A stretch of 10,650 nt of DNA from NCBI GenBank assembly GCA_018063485.1, contig JAGPBG010000041.1:1-10650 (forward strand). Direction: 5' to 3'. Origin of the DNA: Cypionkella sp. Its GTDB lineage: Bacteria > Pseudomonadota > Alphaproteobacteria > Rhodobacterales > Rhodobacteraceae. The translations under genes and the position numbers were made by a program. Positions 1 to 6,222 of the stretch are shown here, piece after piece. The notes below the pieces were generated by a model. It saw only the letters and a program-made list of their open reading frames with translations. It made no database searches and had not been told where the DNA came from. Position 1 is the first letter of the stretch, and each line of letters begins with the position of its first letter.

Positions 1-106
1 TGGTCTGGCCATAAACGGCGAAGAGGGTAACGCGGCGGTCGAGACAGCGGTGAAAGCCAAGGTCGAGGCGCTATGCAAGGCTTTCCCGATTTATCCGAGC
101 CTGTGA
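1..106 (+). CDS. glyA: Serine hydroxymethyltransferase, C-terminal fragment (cut by the window edge)
   Basis: Only the last 34 codons are in the window. The frame starts at base 2 and ends at TGA 104-106. The peptide begins GLAINGEEGN and ends ALCKAFPIYPSL. An '(N)GE-GN' helix start followed by a closing 'C-x-x-FPIY' is what I recognise as the end of GlyA in Rhodobacterales. The enzyme is a cytoplasmic PLP protein that interconverts serine and glycine and charges tetrahydrofolate with a one-carbon unit. The catalytic lysine and PLP site lie upstream of the window, so the call rests on the C-terminal tail alone. The stop codon lies inside a 16-bp-period direct repeat. Confidence 0.82.
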   Translation, partial: GLAINGEEGNAAVETAVKAKVEALCKAFPIYPSL

Positions 107-126
107 TCCACCGGGCCTGTGATCCA
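99..126. repeat. Short tandem repeat over the glyA stop codon
   Basis: The 12-mer GCCTGTGATCCA occurs at 99-110 and again at 115-126, a 16-bp period. The first copy contains the glyA stop (TGA 104-106) and the second copy carries an identical TGA. It looks like a local slippage duplication. No function is evident. Confidence 0.6.
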
Positions 127-130
127 ATCG

Positions 131-150
131 GCGTGGGGGCAGCCCCACGC
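131..150 (+). terminator. Perfect hairpin 24 nt after glyA, terminator candidate
   Basis: Arms GCGTGGGG (131-138) and CCCCACGC (143-150) pair perfectly over 8 bp around a GCAG loop. The very GC-rich stem just after the glyA stop suits a 3' end signal. No T-run follows, so intrinsic termination is uncertain. It could instead be a 3' stability hairpin or act with Rho. Confidence 0.45.
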
Positions 151-231
151 CATCGCCGCATGGGGCTGCATGGGGCAGATTGCGCTCTGAGATACGCAGC
201 CCGAACCCTATACGGCCCGCTATGGTGCAGC

Positions 232-249
232 CATCTGACCGTTCAGATG
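232..249 (-). terminator. Hairpin across the stop codon of the 123-aa gene
   Basis: CATCTGA (232-238) and TCAGATG (243-249) form a perfect 7-bp stem with a CCGT loop. The stop codon of the minus-strand gene (243-245 on +) lies in the stem. No T-run follows on the minus strand. The position at the gene end suggests a 3' end signal, but chance cannot be excluded for a stem this short. Confidence 0.3.
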
Positions 250-614
250 AACCCGCGCCAATACAGCACTGCAATCAATCCGATCACCACCACAAGAATG
301 GCAAATGCGATTGATCCCGCCAGATCCATCAGCAGGCCATTCCGGCGCTCGTTGGGCTTTATGCCAGTCAGATAGCGCACGCAAACATCATAGGAACGGG
401 CAAAGTCCGCCTGATCCAACTGCATGTAAAGTCTGGGATTTTGCGCAAGTTCCGCTCCATCCGCCAGCTTTTCCCCAGCGAGTTTCACCTTGCGCGGCAG
501 CCGCCGGCCGGCCTTTTTCAACCTTGCGCGCAAATCCGCGCCATGGGCTGACACCCGCTCTTCCAGCAGTTCCGCCACCCGGTCCGCCATTTGCCGAATT
601 GTGACCGCACTCAT
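243..614 (-). CDS. Conserved hypothetical protein with one C-terminal membrane segment
   Basis: The protein has 123 residues and I know no function for it. Residues 1-60 are rich in Arg, Lys, Ala and Leu with helix-like spacing. Residues 98-118 form one hydrophobic segment, followed by a short WRGFI end, giving a tail-anchored layout with the basic part in the cytoplasm. I recall similar short proteins with a basic N-terminus and a closing WRGF(I/L) in Rhodobacterales, so I treat it as a real lineage-specific gene. The ATG at 614 is chosen because AGGAG lies 7 nt upstream on the minus strand (+ strand 622-626). An upstream TTG at 656 would add 14 residues without a ribosome site. It diverges from the alpha/beta hydrolase at 708 and converges with glyA. 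A soluble adaptor-like or envelope role would be a guess. Confidence 0.8.
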   Translation of the reverse strand: MSAVTIRQMADRVAELLEERVSAHGADLRARLKKAGRRLPRKVKLAGEKLADGAELAQNPRLYMQLDQADFARSYDVCVRYLTGIKPNERRNGLLMDLAGSIAFAILVVVIGLIAVLYWRGFI

Positions 615-637
615 CGCCAGACTCCTGAAATTGCGCC

Positions 638-666
638 ATCCTATCCGGCTGTGCAAAACGCTTCAA
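638..666 (-). promoter_or_regulatory. Candidate sigma-70-type promoter for the 123-aa gene
   Basis: On the minus strand TTGAAG (666-661) and TAGGAT (643-638) are separated by exactly 17 nt. Each matches 4 of 6 consensus positions. A start of transcription near 631 would give a leader of about 17 nt, just enough to hold the AGGAG ribosome site before the ATG at 614. Matches of this quality occur by chance, so the support is spacing plus location only. Confidence 0.3.
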
Positions 667-707
667 CTCTCTCTGGTGACGCAGGGTGGATTGCGTTATG
701 AAAACAC

Positions 708-1478
708 ATGCTTGCCAAGAACCGCCATCCCGCCGCCAATGGTGCCAGTGCTGCACCTCTTGTCATCGCCCATGGCCTTTACGGTTCGGGTCGCAATTGG
801 GGTGTGGTTGCACGCCGACTGGCCGAGAACCGCGATGTGATCACGGTGGACATGCGCAATCACGGCACCAGCCCGCGCTTTGCCACCCAGTCCTATCCCG
901 AAATGGCCGAAGATCTGGCCGAGGTGATCCGTGATCTGGGGGGGCAAGCCGATCTGATCGGCCATTCGATGGGCGGCAAGGCGGCGATGGTGCTGGCCTT
1001 GACCCACGGCACGCTGATCCGCCGTCTGATCGTGGCCGATATCGCCCCCGTGGGCTATGGCCATGATCAAACCAGCTATATCAAGGCCATGCGCGCACTG
1101 TCGCTGGAGGGTCTTACCTCCCGCTCCGAGGCGGATCGCCGCCTTTCGGATCATATCGCTGATCCGGGACTGCGCGCGTTCTTCCTGCAATCACTTGATC
1201 TGAAAGCGCAACCCCCACAGTGGCGGCTGAATTTTGAAGCCCTTGCCGCGGAGATGCCCAAAATTGTCGGCTGGCCCGAGATTACCGGGCAATTTTCCGG
1301 CCCGGCCCTGTTTTTAACCGGGGCACAAAGCGACTATGTGCTGCCCGAACACCGCGCCAGTATCATGGCGCTGTTTCCAAAGGCGCGCTTTGCCAAGCTG
1401 CCCGGCGCGGGTCATTGGCTCCATGCCGACCGCCCGCGTGAGTTCGAAGAGACCGTGCGCGTCTTTCTCAACGCCTGA
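708..1478 (+). CDS. Alpha/beta-fold hydrolase, YbfF/ABHD11-type esterase
   Basis: This 256-residue cytoplasmic serine hydrolase is close in length to E. coli YbfF (about 254). The oxyanion region is HGLYGSGRNW (22-31). The nucleophile elbow GHSMGG places the catalytic serine at residue 87. The acid is probably Asp209 in the segment TGAQSDYV, and the histidine is His236 in GAGHWLHAD. The strand VDMRNHG (47-53) and the segment DIAPVGY are typical of the YbfF subgroup, which hydrolyses short acyl esters and thioesters in vitro. The physiological substrate is unknown. ATG 708 is the first start after an in-frame stop at 699-701. The only purine-rich match (GGGTGGA, 684-690) lies 17 nt upstream, so initiation may be weak. 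It is a single-gene unit, convergent with the small membrane gene downstream, and is not obviously linked to the transporter operon. Confidence 0.93.
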   Translation: MLAKNRHPAANGASAAPLVIAHGLYGSGRNWGVVARRLAENRDVITVDMRNHGTSPRFATQSYPEMAEDLAEVIRDLGGQADLIGHSMGGKAAMVLALTHGTLIRRLIVADIAPVGYGHDQTSYIKAMRALSLEGLTSRSEADRRLSDHIADPGLRAFFLQSLDLKAQPPQWRLNFEALAAEMPKIVGWPEITGQFSGPALFLTGAQSDYVLPEHRASIMALFPKARFAKLPGAGHWLHADRPREFEETVRVFLNA

Positions 1479-1490
1479 AGCAGTTCAGGC
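1473..1490. terminator. Shared hairpin holding the stop codons of both convergent genes
   Basis: GCCTGAA (1473-1479) and TTCAGGC (1484-1490) pair perfectly over 7 bp around a GCAG loop. The hydrolase stop (TGA 1476-1478) is in the left arm and the stop of the opposite gene (TCA 1485-1487 on +) is in the right arm. Only 6 nt separate the two coding regions. By symmetry the structure forms in both transcripts. There is no T-run, so factor-independent termination is not assured. Confidence 0.45.
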
Positions 1491-1664
1491 CGTAATCGCC
1501 TTGGCGACAAAATAGCTGACTGGAATCGACAGAGCAAAGCCCGCCGCCACCGCCATCAGGATCGGGCGCAGGGTGTCATAGCCGGTGGTCAGTGCGATGA
1601 TGACCCCAATGCCCATCAGGGTGGTGGAAATCATCGAAAACAGGATCATCATCAAACGGGTCAT
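1485..1664 (-). CDS. Small two-segment membrane protein of the family often labelled 'CTP synthetase'
   Basis: This 59-residue protein begins MTRLMMILFSM and ends AKAITA. Two hydrophobic segments (about 4-26 and 34-53) flank a short polar turn, TTGYDTLRP (26-34). The TLxPI-x-A-A-x-AG-x-x-x-x-x-PVS pattern in the second segment is what I recognise in short Rhodobacterales proteins annotated 'CTP synthetase'. That label cannot be right as an enzyme: real PyrG has about 540 residues and none of its synthetase or amidotransferase motifs are here. A small inner-membrane protein of unknown role is the safer name. GGAGG lies 5 nt before the ATG at 1664, which fixes the start. It diverges from the LysR gene, and its upstream region contains an FNR-type box 60-75 nt before the start codon. 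Confidence 0.85.
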   Translation of the reverse strand: MTRLMMILFSMISTTLMGIGVIIALTTGYDTLRPILMAVAAGFALSIPVSYFVAKAITA

Positions 1665-1724
1665 CGCAACCTCCAGAGTTTCAGCGTTTCATCCTTCTCT
1701 TGCCCATAACAGGCGCGCAATGCC

Positions 1725-1738
1725 TTGATCCGAATCAA
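1725..1738. promoter_or_regulatory. Perfect FNR/FnrL-type binding site
   Basis: The sequence TTGATCCGAATCAA matches the FNR consensus TTGAT-N4-ATCAA at all ten fixed positions. The symmetry extends one more pair (C1724/G1739). FnrL is the oxygen-sensing iron-sulfur activator/repressor in Rhodobacterales. The site lies in the divergent gap between the small membrane gene (-) and the LysR gene (+), so either or both could be the target. A weak minus-strand -10 (TGTTAT, 1711-1706) and a weak plus-strand -10 (GATACT, 1756-1761) put the box centre near -33 and -37. Neither is the classic -41.5, so its direction of action is unresolved. Confidence 0.6.
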
Positions 1739-1761
1739 GCCCGGCTTCTGAGGGCGATACT

Positions 1762-1857
1762 GTGGCAAAAACCTTGCATCTCGAACGCCTCAACCGCATT
1801 GGAGATTTGGCGCGGGGCCTGTATGAACAAACCCAGATGTCACCCGCCCTGCCTTGA
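1762..1857 (+). CDS. Possible 31-residue small ORF upstream of the LysR gene
   Basis: A GTG-started frame reads MAKTLHLERLNRIGDLARGLY and then ends QTQMSPALP after a Glu. GAGGG (1750-1754) lies 7 nt before the GTG. The first 22 residues have the charged/leucine spacing of an amphipathic helix and the codon choice looks coding (about 19 of 31 third positions G or C). The stop TGA (1855-1857) overlaps the start of the GAGGA site that would serve the LysR TTG at 1866, an arrangement that permits translational coupling. I recognise no family. A chance open frame of 31 codons is quite possible in GC-rich DNA, hence the low confidence. Confidence 0.3.
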   Translation: MAKTLHLERLNRIGDLARGLYEQTQMSPALP

Positions 1858-1865
1858 GGACACCG

Positions 1866-2768
1866 TTGAACCGGCTGCACCGTTTTCCTTCGATGAGATC
1901 CATCCTCGCCTTTCAGGTGGTGCTGCGGCATCGCAGCTTTTCGCGTGCCGCCGAAACCCTCGGGATGAGCCAAAGCGGCATCAGTCGCCAGATCGCTCAG
2001 TTGGAAACCTTTGTCGGCACCGCGCTTTTTGCCCGCGACGCTTCGGGCGTTCGATTGACCCCTGCGGGCGAGGAATATGCCGCAGGTGTTACCAAGGCGA
2101 TGGATGCCATGATGGCCCTTGGCGAAACCTCGCAAACCTGGGTCGGGCGGGACCGGGTAACACTCGCCTGCTCGCCGGGGGTTGCCGATCTGTGGATATT
2201 GCCGCGCCTGCCAGGTCTGCGCGCTGCCTTCCCGGAACTTGAGATCAAGCTTCTGGTCTATGACAGCTTCACCAGACTGCGATCTGACGAATATGATCTG
2301 GCGATTTCCTTTCACGACCGCCGCCCGGATCTGACCATCATCGGCACAATGGGCGGCGAGGATACGGTTCCGGTGATGTCACCCAGGCTACCGCCGTTGC
2401 AAGATCAGCACGCGCCGGTGATCCTGACCATGGAAGGATCCTTGCGCGAATGGACGGATTGGAATGACTGGTTGGATGCAGCCGGGCTGACGCTGCCGGA
2501 AACGACGATGCGTTGGAAACTCGGCACCTATCGGCTCTGCATAGAAGCGGCAGCGCAGGGATTGGGCGTGGCAATGGGTTGGAGTTGGCTTTTGCAAGAC
2601 GATCTGGCCTCGGGTCGTCTGGTGCGGGCACATCCCTTGCATTTTCGGGCCGCCAGCACTTATTACCTGTCGCTCTCAGGCCATCGCAATCAACGTGCCG
2701 TGACGCGCCGCGTCGGGCAGTGGCTGCTGCAAAGCTATGAAACGGCCGCCCTCCCGCAATCCTCATAA
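1866..2768 (+). CDS. LysR-type transcriptional regulator (GcvA-like subgroup)
   Basis: The 300-residue protein has an N-terminal winged helix-turn-helix (about 9-68), including SFSRAAETLGMSQSGISRQI (24-43), then a periplasmic-binding-like effector domain to about residue 290. The run RSILAFQVVLRHRSFSRAAE and the late GLGVAMGW motif place it with the GcvA/AmpR-like branch, which regulates amino-acid, beta-lactam and other catabolic genes. TTG 1866 is preferred because GAGGA (1856-1860) lies 5 nt before it. TTG 1854 (4 residues longer) has no ribosome site, and ATG 1893 would cut 9 residues. LysR genes are usually divergent from their target. Here the gene runs in the same direction as the transporter operon, 134 nt upstream, so control of that operon is plausible but unproven. 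The co-inducer is unknown. Confidence 0.92.
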   Translation: MNRLHRFPSMRSILAFQVVLRHRSFSRAAETLGMSQSGISRQIAQLETFVGTALFARDASGVRLTPAGEEYAAGVTKAMDAMMALGETSQTWVGRDRVTLACSPGVADLWILPRLPGLRAAFPELEIKLLVYDSFTRLRSDEYDLAISFHDRRPDLTIIGTMGGEDTVPVMSPRLPPLQDQHAPVILTMEGSLREWTDWNDWLDAAGLTLPETTMRWKLGTYRLCIEAAAQGLGVAMGWSWLLQDDLASGRLVRAHPLHFRAASTYYLSLSGHRNQRAVTRRVGQWLLQSYETAALPQSS

Positions 2769-2826
2769 GGCCATGCGAAAAACGCAGTGGACCCAACGGC
2801 CGCAAGACACTAGCCTTGCCCCATCA

Positions 2827-2879
2827 CGCAATTGTCAATCGTTCCGGCCCAAGAGCCGGTGGCAAACCGACAAATTGCG
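2827..2879. promoter_or_regulatory. Long inverted repeat with inner hairpin before the binding-protein gene
   Basis: Outer arms CGCAATTGTC (2827-2836) and GACAAATTGCG (2869-2879) are complementary except for one extra A in the right arm. Inside them CCGGC (2844-2848) pairs with GCCGG (2855-2859). The left arm also contains the small palindrome ATTG-T-CAAT (2831-2839). The right arm ends 23 nt before the ATG at 2903. It could be a paired operator for the LysR or GntR neighbour, or a structured leader. I could not place a convincing -35/-10 pair around it. Confidence 0.4.
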
Positions 2880-2902
2880 CACAAGCATTTGGGGGGACCA
2901 AA

Positions 2903-4447
2903 ATGACACCGAATTTGATGATGAACCGTCGCGGATTGCTGGCAGGCATGGCCGGAATGGGCCTGATTGGCCTGACAGGTAATCCCACTTGGGCACAGGA
3001 AACCCCGGTGCGTGGCGGGGTTCTGGTTTTGGGCATTGGCGGTGGATCAACCACCGATGACGTCGATATCCGCAAGCTGAACGATTGGGTGCCGGTCAAT
3101 CAGGCCTATATGCTGATGAACGGACTGGTCGAGATCGACGCCAACAATCTCGCGATCCCCGAGTTGTTCGAAAGCTGGGAGGCTGCCGAAGGTGCCGTGG
3201 AATGGACCTTCAAGGTCCGTCAGGGCGTCACCTTCCACAATGGCAAGACGCTGACTGCCGAAGACATCATCTATTCGCTGAACCTGCACCGTGGCGATAC
3301 CACCTCTGCTGCGCGCTCGATCGCCGAGGCGTTCAAGGATGTGGCCAAGGTTTCCGATACCGAAGTCAAGATCACGCTGGCATCGGGCAATGCCGATCTG
3401 CCCTATGTGCTGTCGGACTATCACTTCCTTGTGGTGCCCGATGGCTTCACCGATTGGGCCAATCCGGTCGGCACCGGCCCCTTCGTTTACGAATCTTACG
3501 AGCCGGGCGTGCGCTCGCGTTTTATCCGTAACGAATCCTACTGGAAGCCGGGCTGCGCCAATGTCGATGCGGTTGAGGTGATCGTGATCAACGATATTTC
3601 GGCGCGCACCAATGCGCTGATGTCGGGGCAGGTTCATGCGATCAACAGCCTTGATTTCAAGACCGTGGATCTGCTGCGCCAGAACCCGAACCTGCAGATC
3701 GTGCAATCGGCGGGCGGGCAGCACTTTACCTTCCTGATGGATTGCGCGCAAGCGCCGTTTACCGACAACAACGTGCGCATGGCGGTGAAACATGCGGTGG
3801 ATCGTCAGCAACTGCTTGATACCGCCCTGCGCGGTTATGGCCGTCTGGGCAATGATCACCCGATTCCCAGCACGGACCGCTTTTATAACAGCGAATTGCC
3901 GCAGCGGCCCTATGACCCGGAAAAAGCCAAGTTCTACTTGAAAGAGGCGGGTATGGACGCGCTGGCGATCACGCTGTCCTCGTCTGACGCGGCCTTTTCG
4001 GGTGCCGTCGATGCGGCGGCGATCTATCGCACCTCGGCTGCGGTTGCGGGCATTGATGTAACCGTCGACCGTCAGCCCTCGGATGGATATTGGGACAACG
4101 TCTGGATGAAAAAACCTTTCGCCATGTCCTATTGGGGTGGCCGCCCGACAGCCGACCAGATGCTGACCATCGCCTATCAGTCCACCTCGGCGCAGAATGA
4201 TACGCATTGGGTAAATGAAAAATTCGACACCCTGCTGATCGAGGCCCGCGCGTTGCTGGATGACGAAAAGCGCAAGGAAATCTACTGGACACTGCAAGAG
4301 ATGATCAGCAACGAAGGCGGCGCGATGATCCCGATGTTTGGCGATTACCTTGATGGGGCCTCACTCAAGGTCAAAGGCGTTACCCCACATCCGATGTTCA
4401 ACCTGATGGGCGCGCGGATGGCTGAAAAAGTCTGGCTGCAAGCCTGA
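2903..4447 (+). CDS. ABC importer substrate-binding protein, family 5 (oligopeptide/opine class), Tat signal
   Basis: This 514-residue periplasmic protein captures the substrate and delivers it to the two permeases encoded next. Residues 1-31 form a signal peptide with a twin-arginine core N-R-R-G-L-L (8-13), a hydrophobic stretch, and TWA|QE as the likely cleavage site after Ala31. It has the SBP_bac_5 pattern: GLVEID early, W-E-F/T-F-K-x-R-x-G-V-x-F-H-N-G, then VGTGPFVYESYEPG, NESYW, and NNVRMAVKHAVDR. Length and layout fit DppA-like proteins. ATG 2903 is chosen because GGGGGGA (2891-2897) lies 5 nt before it and the signal peptide follows. An open frame extends upstream to 2816 but would bury the signal. 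The mature protein has only two cysteines (218 and 281), which could form a disulfide; Tat export would suit a protein folded before transport. The substrate is not predictable. Confidence 0.95.
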   Translation: MTPNLMMNRRGLLAGMAGMGLIGLTGNPTWAQETPVRGGVLVLGIGGGSTTDDVDIRKLNDWVPVNQAYMLMNGLVEIDANNLAIPELFESWEAAEGAVEWTFKVRQGVTFHNGKTLTAEDIIYSLNLHRGDTTSAARSIAEAFKDVAKVSDTEVKITLASGNADLPYVLSDYHFLVVPDGFTDWANPVGTGPFVYESYEPGVRSRFIRNESYWKPGCANVDAVEVIVINDISARTNALMSGQVHAINSLDFKTVDLLRQNPNLQIVQSAGGQHFTFLMDCAQAPFTDNNVRMAVKHAVDRQQLLDTALRGYGRLGNDHPIPSTDRFYNSELPQRPYDPEKAKFYLKEAGMDALAITLSSSDAAFSGAVDAAAIYRTSAAVAGIDVTVDRQPSDGYWDNVWMKKPFAMSYWGGRPTADQMLTIAYQSTSAQNDTHWVNEKFDTLLIEARALLDDEKRKEIYWTLQEMISNEGGAMIPMFGDYLDGASLKVKGVTPHPMFNLMGARMAEKVWLQA

Positions 4448-5406
4448 TGGGCCGGCTGGTCCTTGGGCGTCTGGCCCAGGGGCTGGTCACACTCTGGCTG
4501 GTTTCGGTGCTGGTTTTCGCCGGAACCCAGCTTTTGCCGGGGGATGTGGCGGCCTCGATTCTGGGTCAGAACGCGACCCCCGGCGCGCTGGAGGCCATCC
4601 GGCGCGAGTTGGGCCTGAACGAACCGGTAGCCTTGCAATATCTGCATTGGCTGGCGGGCTTTGTTCAGGGTGATCTGGGCATGTCACTGGCCAATCACCA
4701 GCCGGTGGCTGATCTGTTGTGGCCAAGGTTCTGGAACACCATGGGGCTGGCCACCTATGCGGCCGTGGTCGGCATACCCCTTGCTACAGCCTTGGGTGTG
4801 TTGACTGCGATGTTGCGCGGAACGGTGTTTGACCGGGTGACCAATATCACCGCGCTGGCGCTGGTGTCATTGCCGGAATATTTCCTTGGCCTGATCCTGA
4901 TCCTGTTCCTGTCGGTCAAGACCAACCTCTTGCCCAGCCTTGCCAATGTCTATCCTGGCATGGGCTTTTGGCCTTGGGTGCAGGCGACGACCTTGCCGAT
5001 GCTGGTGCTGCTGTTGGTGACCACCGCCCAGATCATGCGGATGACGCGCACGGCGGTGCTGTCGGTGATGGACCAACCCTATATCGAGACCGCATGGCTG
5101 AAGGGCATGCGTACCAGGCGCGTGGTGCTGCGCCATGCGGCACCGAATGCTGCCGCCCCTGTGATCAATGTGGTGGCGTTCAACGTCGCCTATCTGATCA
5201 CCGGTGTCGTGTTGGTCGAGGCGGTGTTCAACTATAACGGGTTGGGGCGGTTCATGGTCGATGCGGTGTCAAAGCGCGATCTGCCGATGGTGCAAGCGGC
5301 CGCGATGGTGTTTGGCGCGGTTTATGTGCTGTTGAACATGGTGGCCGACATTGGCGCGATTGCCAGCAACCCGCGCCTGCGCCAGCCGCGCGAAACGGGG
5401 ATTTAG
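4447..5406 (+). CDS. ABC importer permease, DppB/GsiC-like
   Basis: The 319-residue inner-membrane protein is the first half of the translocation pore. It has a DppB-type N-terminus with a membrane segment at about 9-29 followed by LLPGDVA, a periplasmic stretch containing the ELGLNEPV...Y-x-x-WL-x-G-x-x-x-GDLG-x-S pattern (54-80), then five more segments (about 99-121, 135-156, 178-197, 239-260, 282-304). The EAA loop that docks the ATPase is at 212-238 (YIETAWLKG...RHAAPNAAAPV). The ATG shares one base with the TGA of the binding-protein gene, so translation is probably coupled. The family moves di/oligopeptides, nickel, opines and glutathione, and this member cannot be assigned more narrowly. 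Confidence 0.95.
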   Translation: MGRLVLGRLAQGLVTLWLVSVLVFAGTQLLPGDVAASILGQNATPGALEAIRRELGLNEPVALQYLHWLAGFVQGDLGMSLANHQPVADLLWPRFWNTMGLATYAAVVGIPLATALGVLTAMLRGTVFDRVTNITALALVSLPEYFLGLILILFLSVKTNLLPSLANVYPGMGFWPWVQATTLPMLVLLLVTTAQIMRMTRTAVLSVMDQPYIETAWLKGMRTRRVVLRHAAPNAAAPVINVVAFNVAYLITGVVLVEAVFNYNGLGRFMVDAVSKRDLPMVQAAAMVFGAVYVLLNMVADIGAIASNPRLRQPRETGI

Positions 5407-5409
5407 GCC

Positions 5410-6222
5410 ATGCAGCGCCCAACCTTTACCGCTTGGCTTGGCCTTGGGATCATCGCCCTTGCCGCCTTTGTTTTCGCCTTCGCGCCATGGATTGCGCCGC
5501 ATGGGCTGGAAGAAACCGTCGGCGTGCCCTTTGCGGCTGCCAGCCCCGAGTTCGCGCTGGGGTTGGATCAGAACGGCCGGGACATGTTGTCGCGACTGCT
5601 CTATGGCGCGCAGATGTCGATCGGTGTGTCACTTGCCGCCGTGCTGCTGTCGTTTTCCATCGGCATTCCGCTGGGATTTTTCGCGGCCATTCGGGGCGGC
5701 TGGACCGATGTGATCTTGTCGCGAGGAGTGGATACGCTGATGAGCGTGCCGGTGCTGATTTCGGCGCTGGTGGTGTTGCAGGCGCTGGGATCGTCGATCC
5801 CGGTGCTGATCGTGACCATTGCCGTGCTGGATTCCACCCGCGTGTTCCGCTTGTCTCGGGTGCTGGCCCAAGGCATCAATGTGATGGAATATGCCGAGGT
5901 TGCGCGGTTGCGCGGTGAGGGCCTGTTCTGGATGATCCGCCGTGAGATCCTGCCCAACGCCCGCGCGCCCTTGATGGCCGAGTTCGGGATGCGGTTCTGT
6001 TTCAGCTTTCTGTTCGTGGCTGGCCTGTCCTATCTGGGCCTTGGCATCCAGCCGCCCTTTGCCGATTGGGGCGGGATGGTGCGCGACAACCAGCAAGGCA
6101 TCCTTTACGGGCTTTACGCACCGCTTTACCCCGCCGGGGCGATCGCGATTCTGACCATCGGCGTCAATCTGGTGGTGGACTGGCTTTTGGCCGGGCGCCC
6201 GAATTTGCAGGCCAACAGATGA
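5410..6222 (+). CDS. ABC importer permease, DppC/GsiD-like
   Basis: The 270-residue inner-membrane partner of the DppB-like permease. An N-terminal segment (about 10-28) is followed by the periplasmic motif GLDQNGRDMLSRLLYGAQMS (51-70), typical of DppC/OppC, and then the transport domain. The EAA loop is at 160-188 (YAEVARLRGEG...RREILPNARAPL). GLSYLGLGIQPP (205-216) with DWGGM after it is the usual DppC signature near the end. It starts 3 nt after the previous stop, and the GGGGA inside the end of that gene can serve as ribosome site. Its stop overlaps the next start by 4 nt (ATGA). The length is at the short end of the family, with a brief N-terminus. Confidence 0.95.
   Translation: MQRPTFTAWLGLGIIALAAFVFAFAPWIAPHGLEETVGVPFAAASPEFALGLDQNGRDMLSRLLYGAQMSIGVSLAAVLLSFSIGIPLGFFAAIRGGWTDVILSRGVDTLMSVPVLISALVVLQALGSSIPVLIVTIAVLDSTRVFRLSRVLAQGINVMEYAEVARLRGEGLFWMIRREILPNARAPLMAEFGMRFCFSFLFVAGLSYLGLGIQPPFADWGGMVRDNQQGILYGLYAPLYPAGAIAILTIGVNLVVDWLLAGRPNLQANR

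Noticed and set aside
696..1190. Minus-strand open frame opposite the YbfF-type hydrolase
   Set aside because: It overlaps a gene with an intact catalytic triad on the other strand, and its sequence is His/Gly/Ala-rich without family features.
1700..2242. Plus-strand frame of 180 codons across the LysR start
   Set aside because: It runs out of frame through the LysR DNA-binding domain. Its product is Pro/Arg/Cys-rich, typical of a shadow frame.
2816..2860. Possible -35/-10 pairs (TTGCCC or TTGTCA) before the binding-protein gene
   Set aside because: At 17-bp spacing no acceptable -10 hexamer follows either of them, so no promoter was called.
2816..2902. N-terminal extension of the binding protein
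   Set aside because: These 29 codons would precede and mask the twin-arginine signal. A good Shine-Dalgarno sits 5 nt before ATG 2903.
3047..4297. 416-codon open frame opposite the binding-protein gene
   Set aside because: It lies wholly antisense to a clear SBP_bac_5 gene and has low-complexity composition and no ribosome site. It is a composition artefact.
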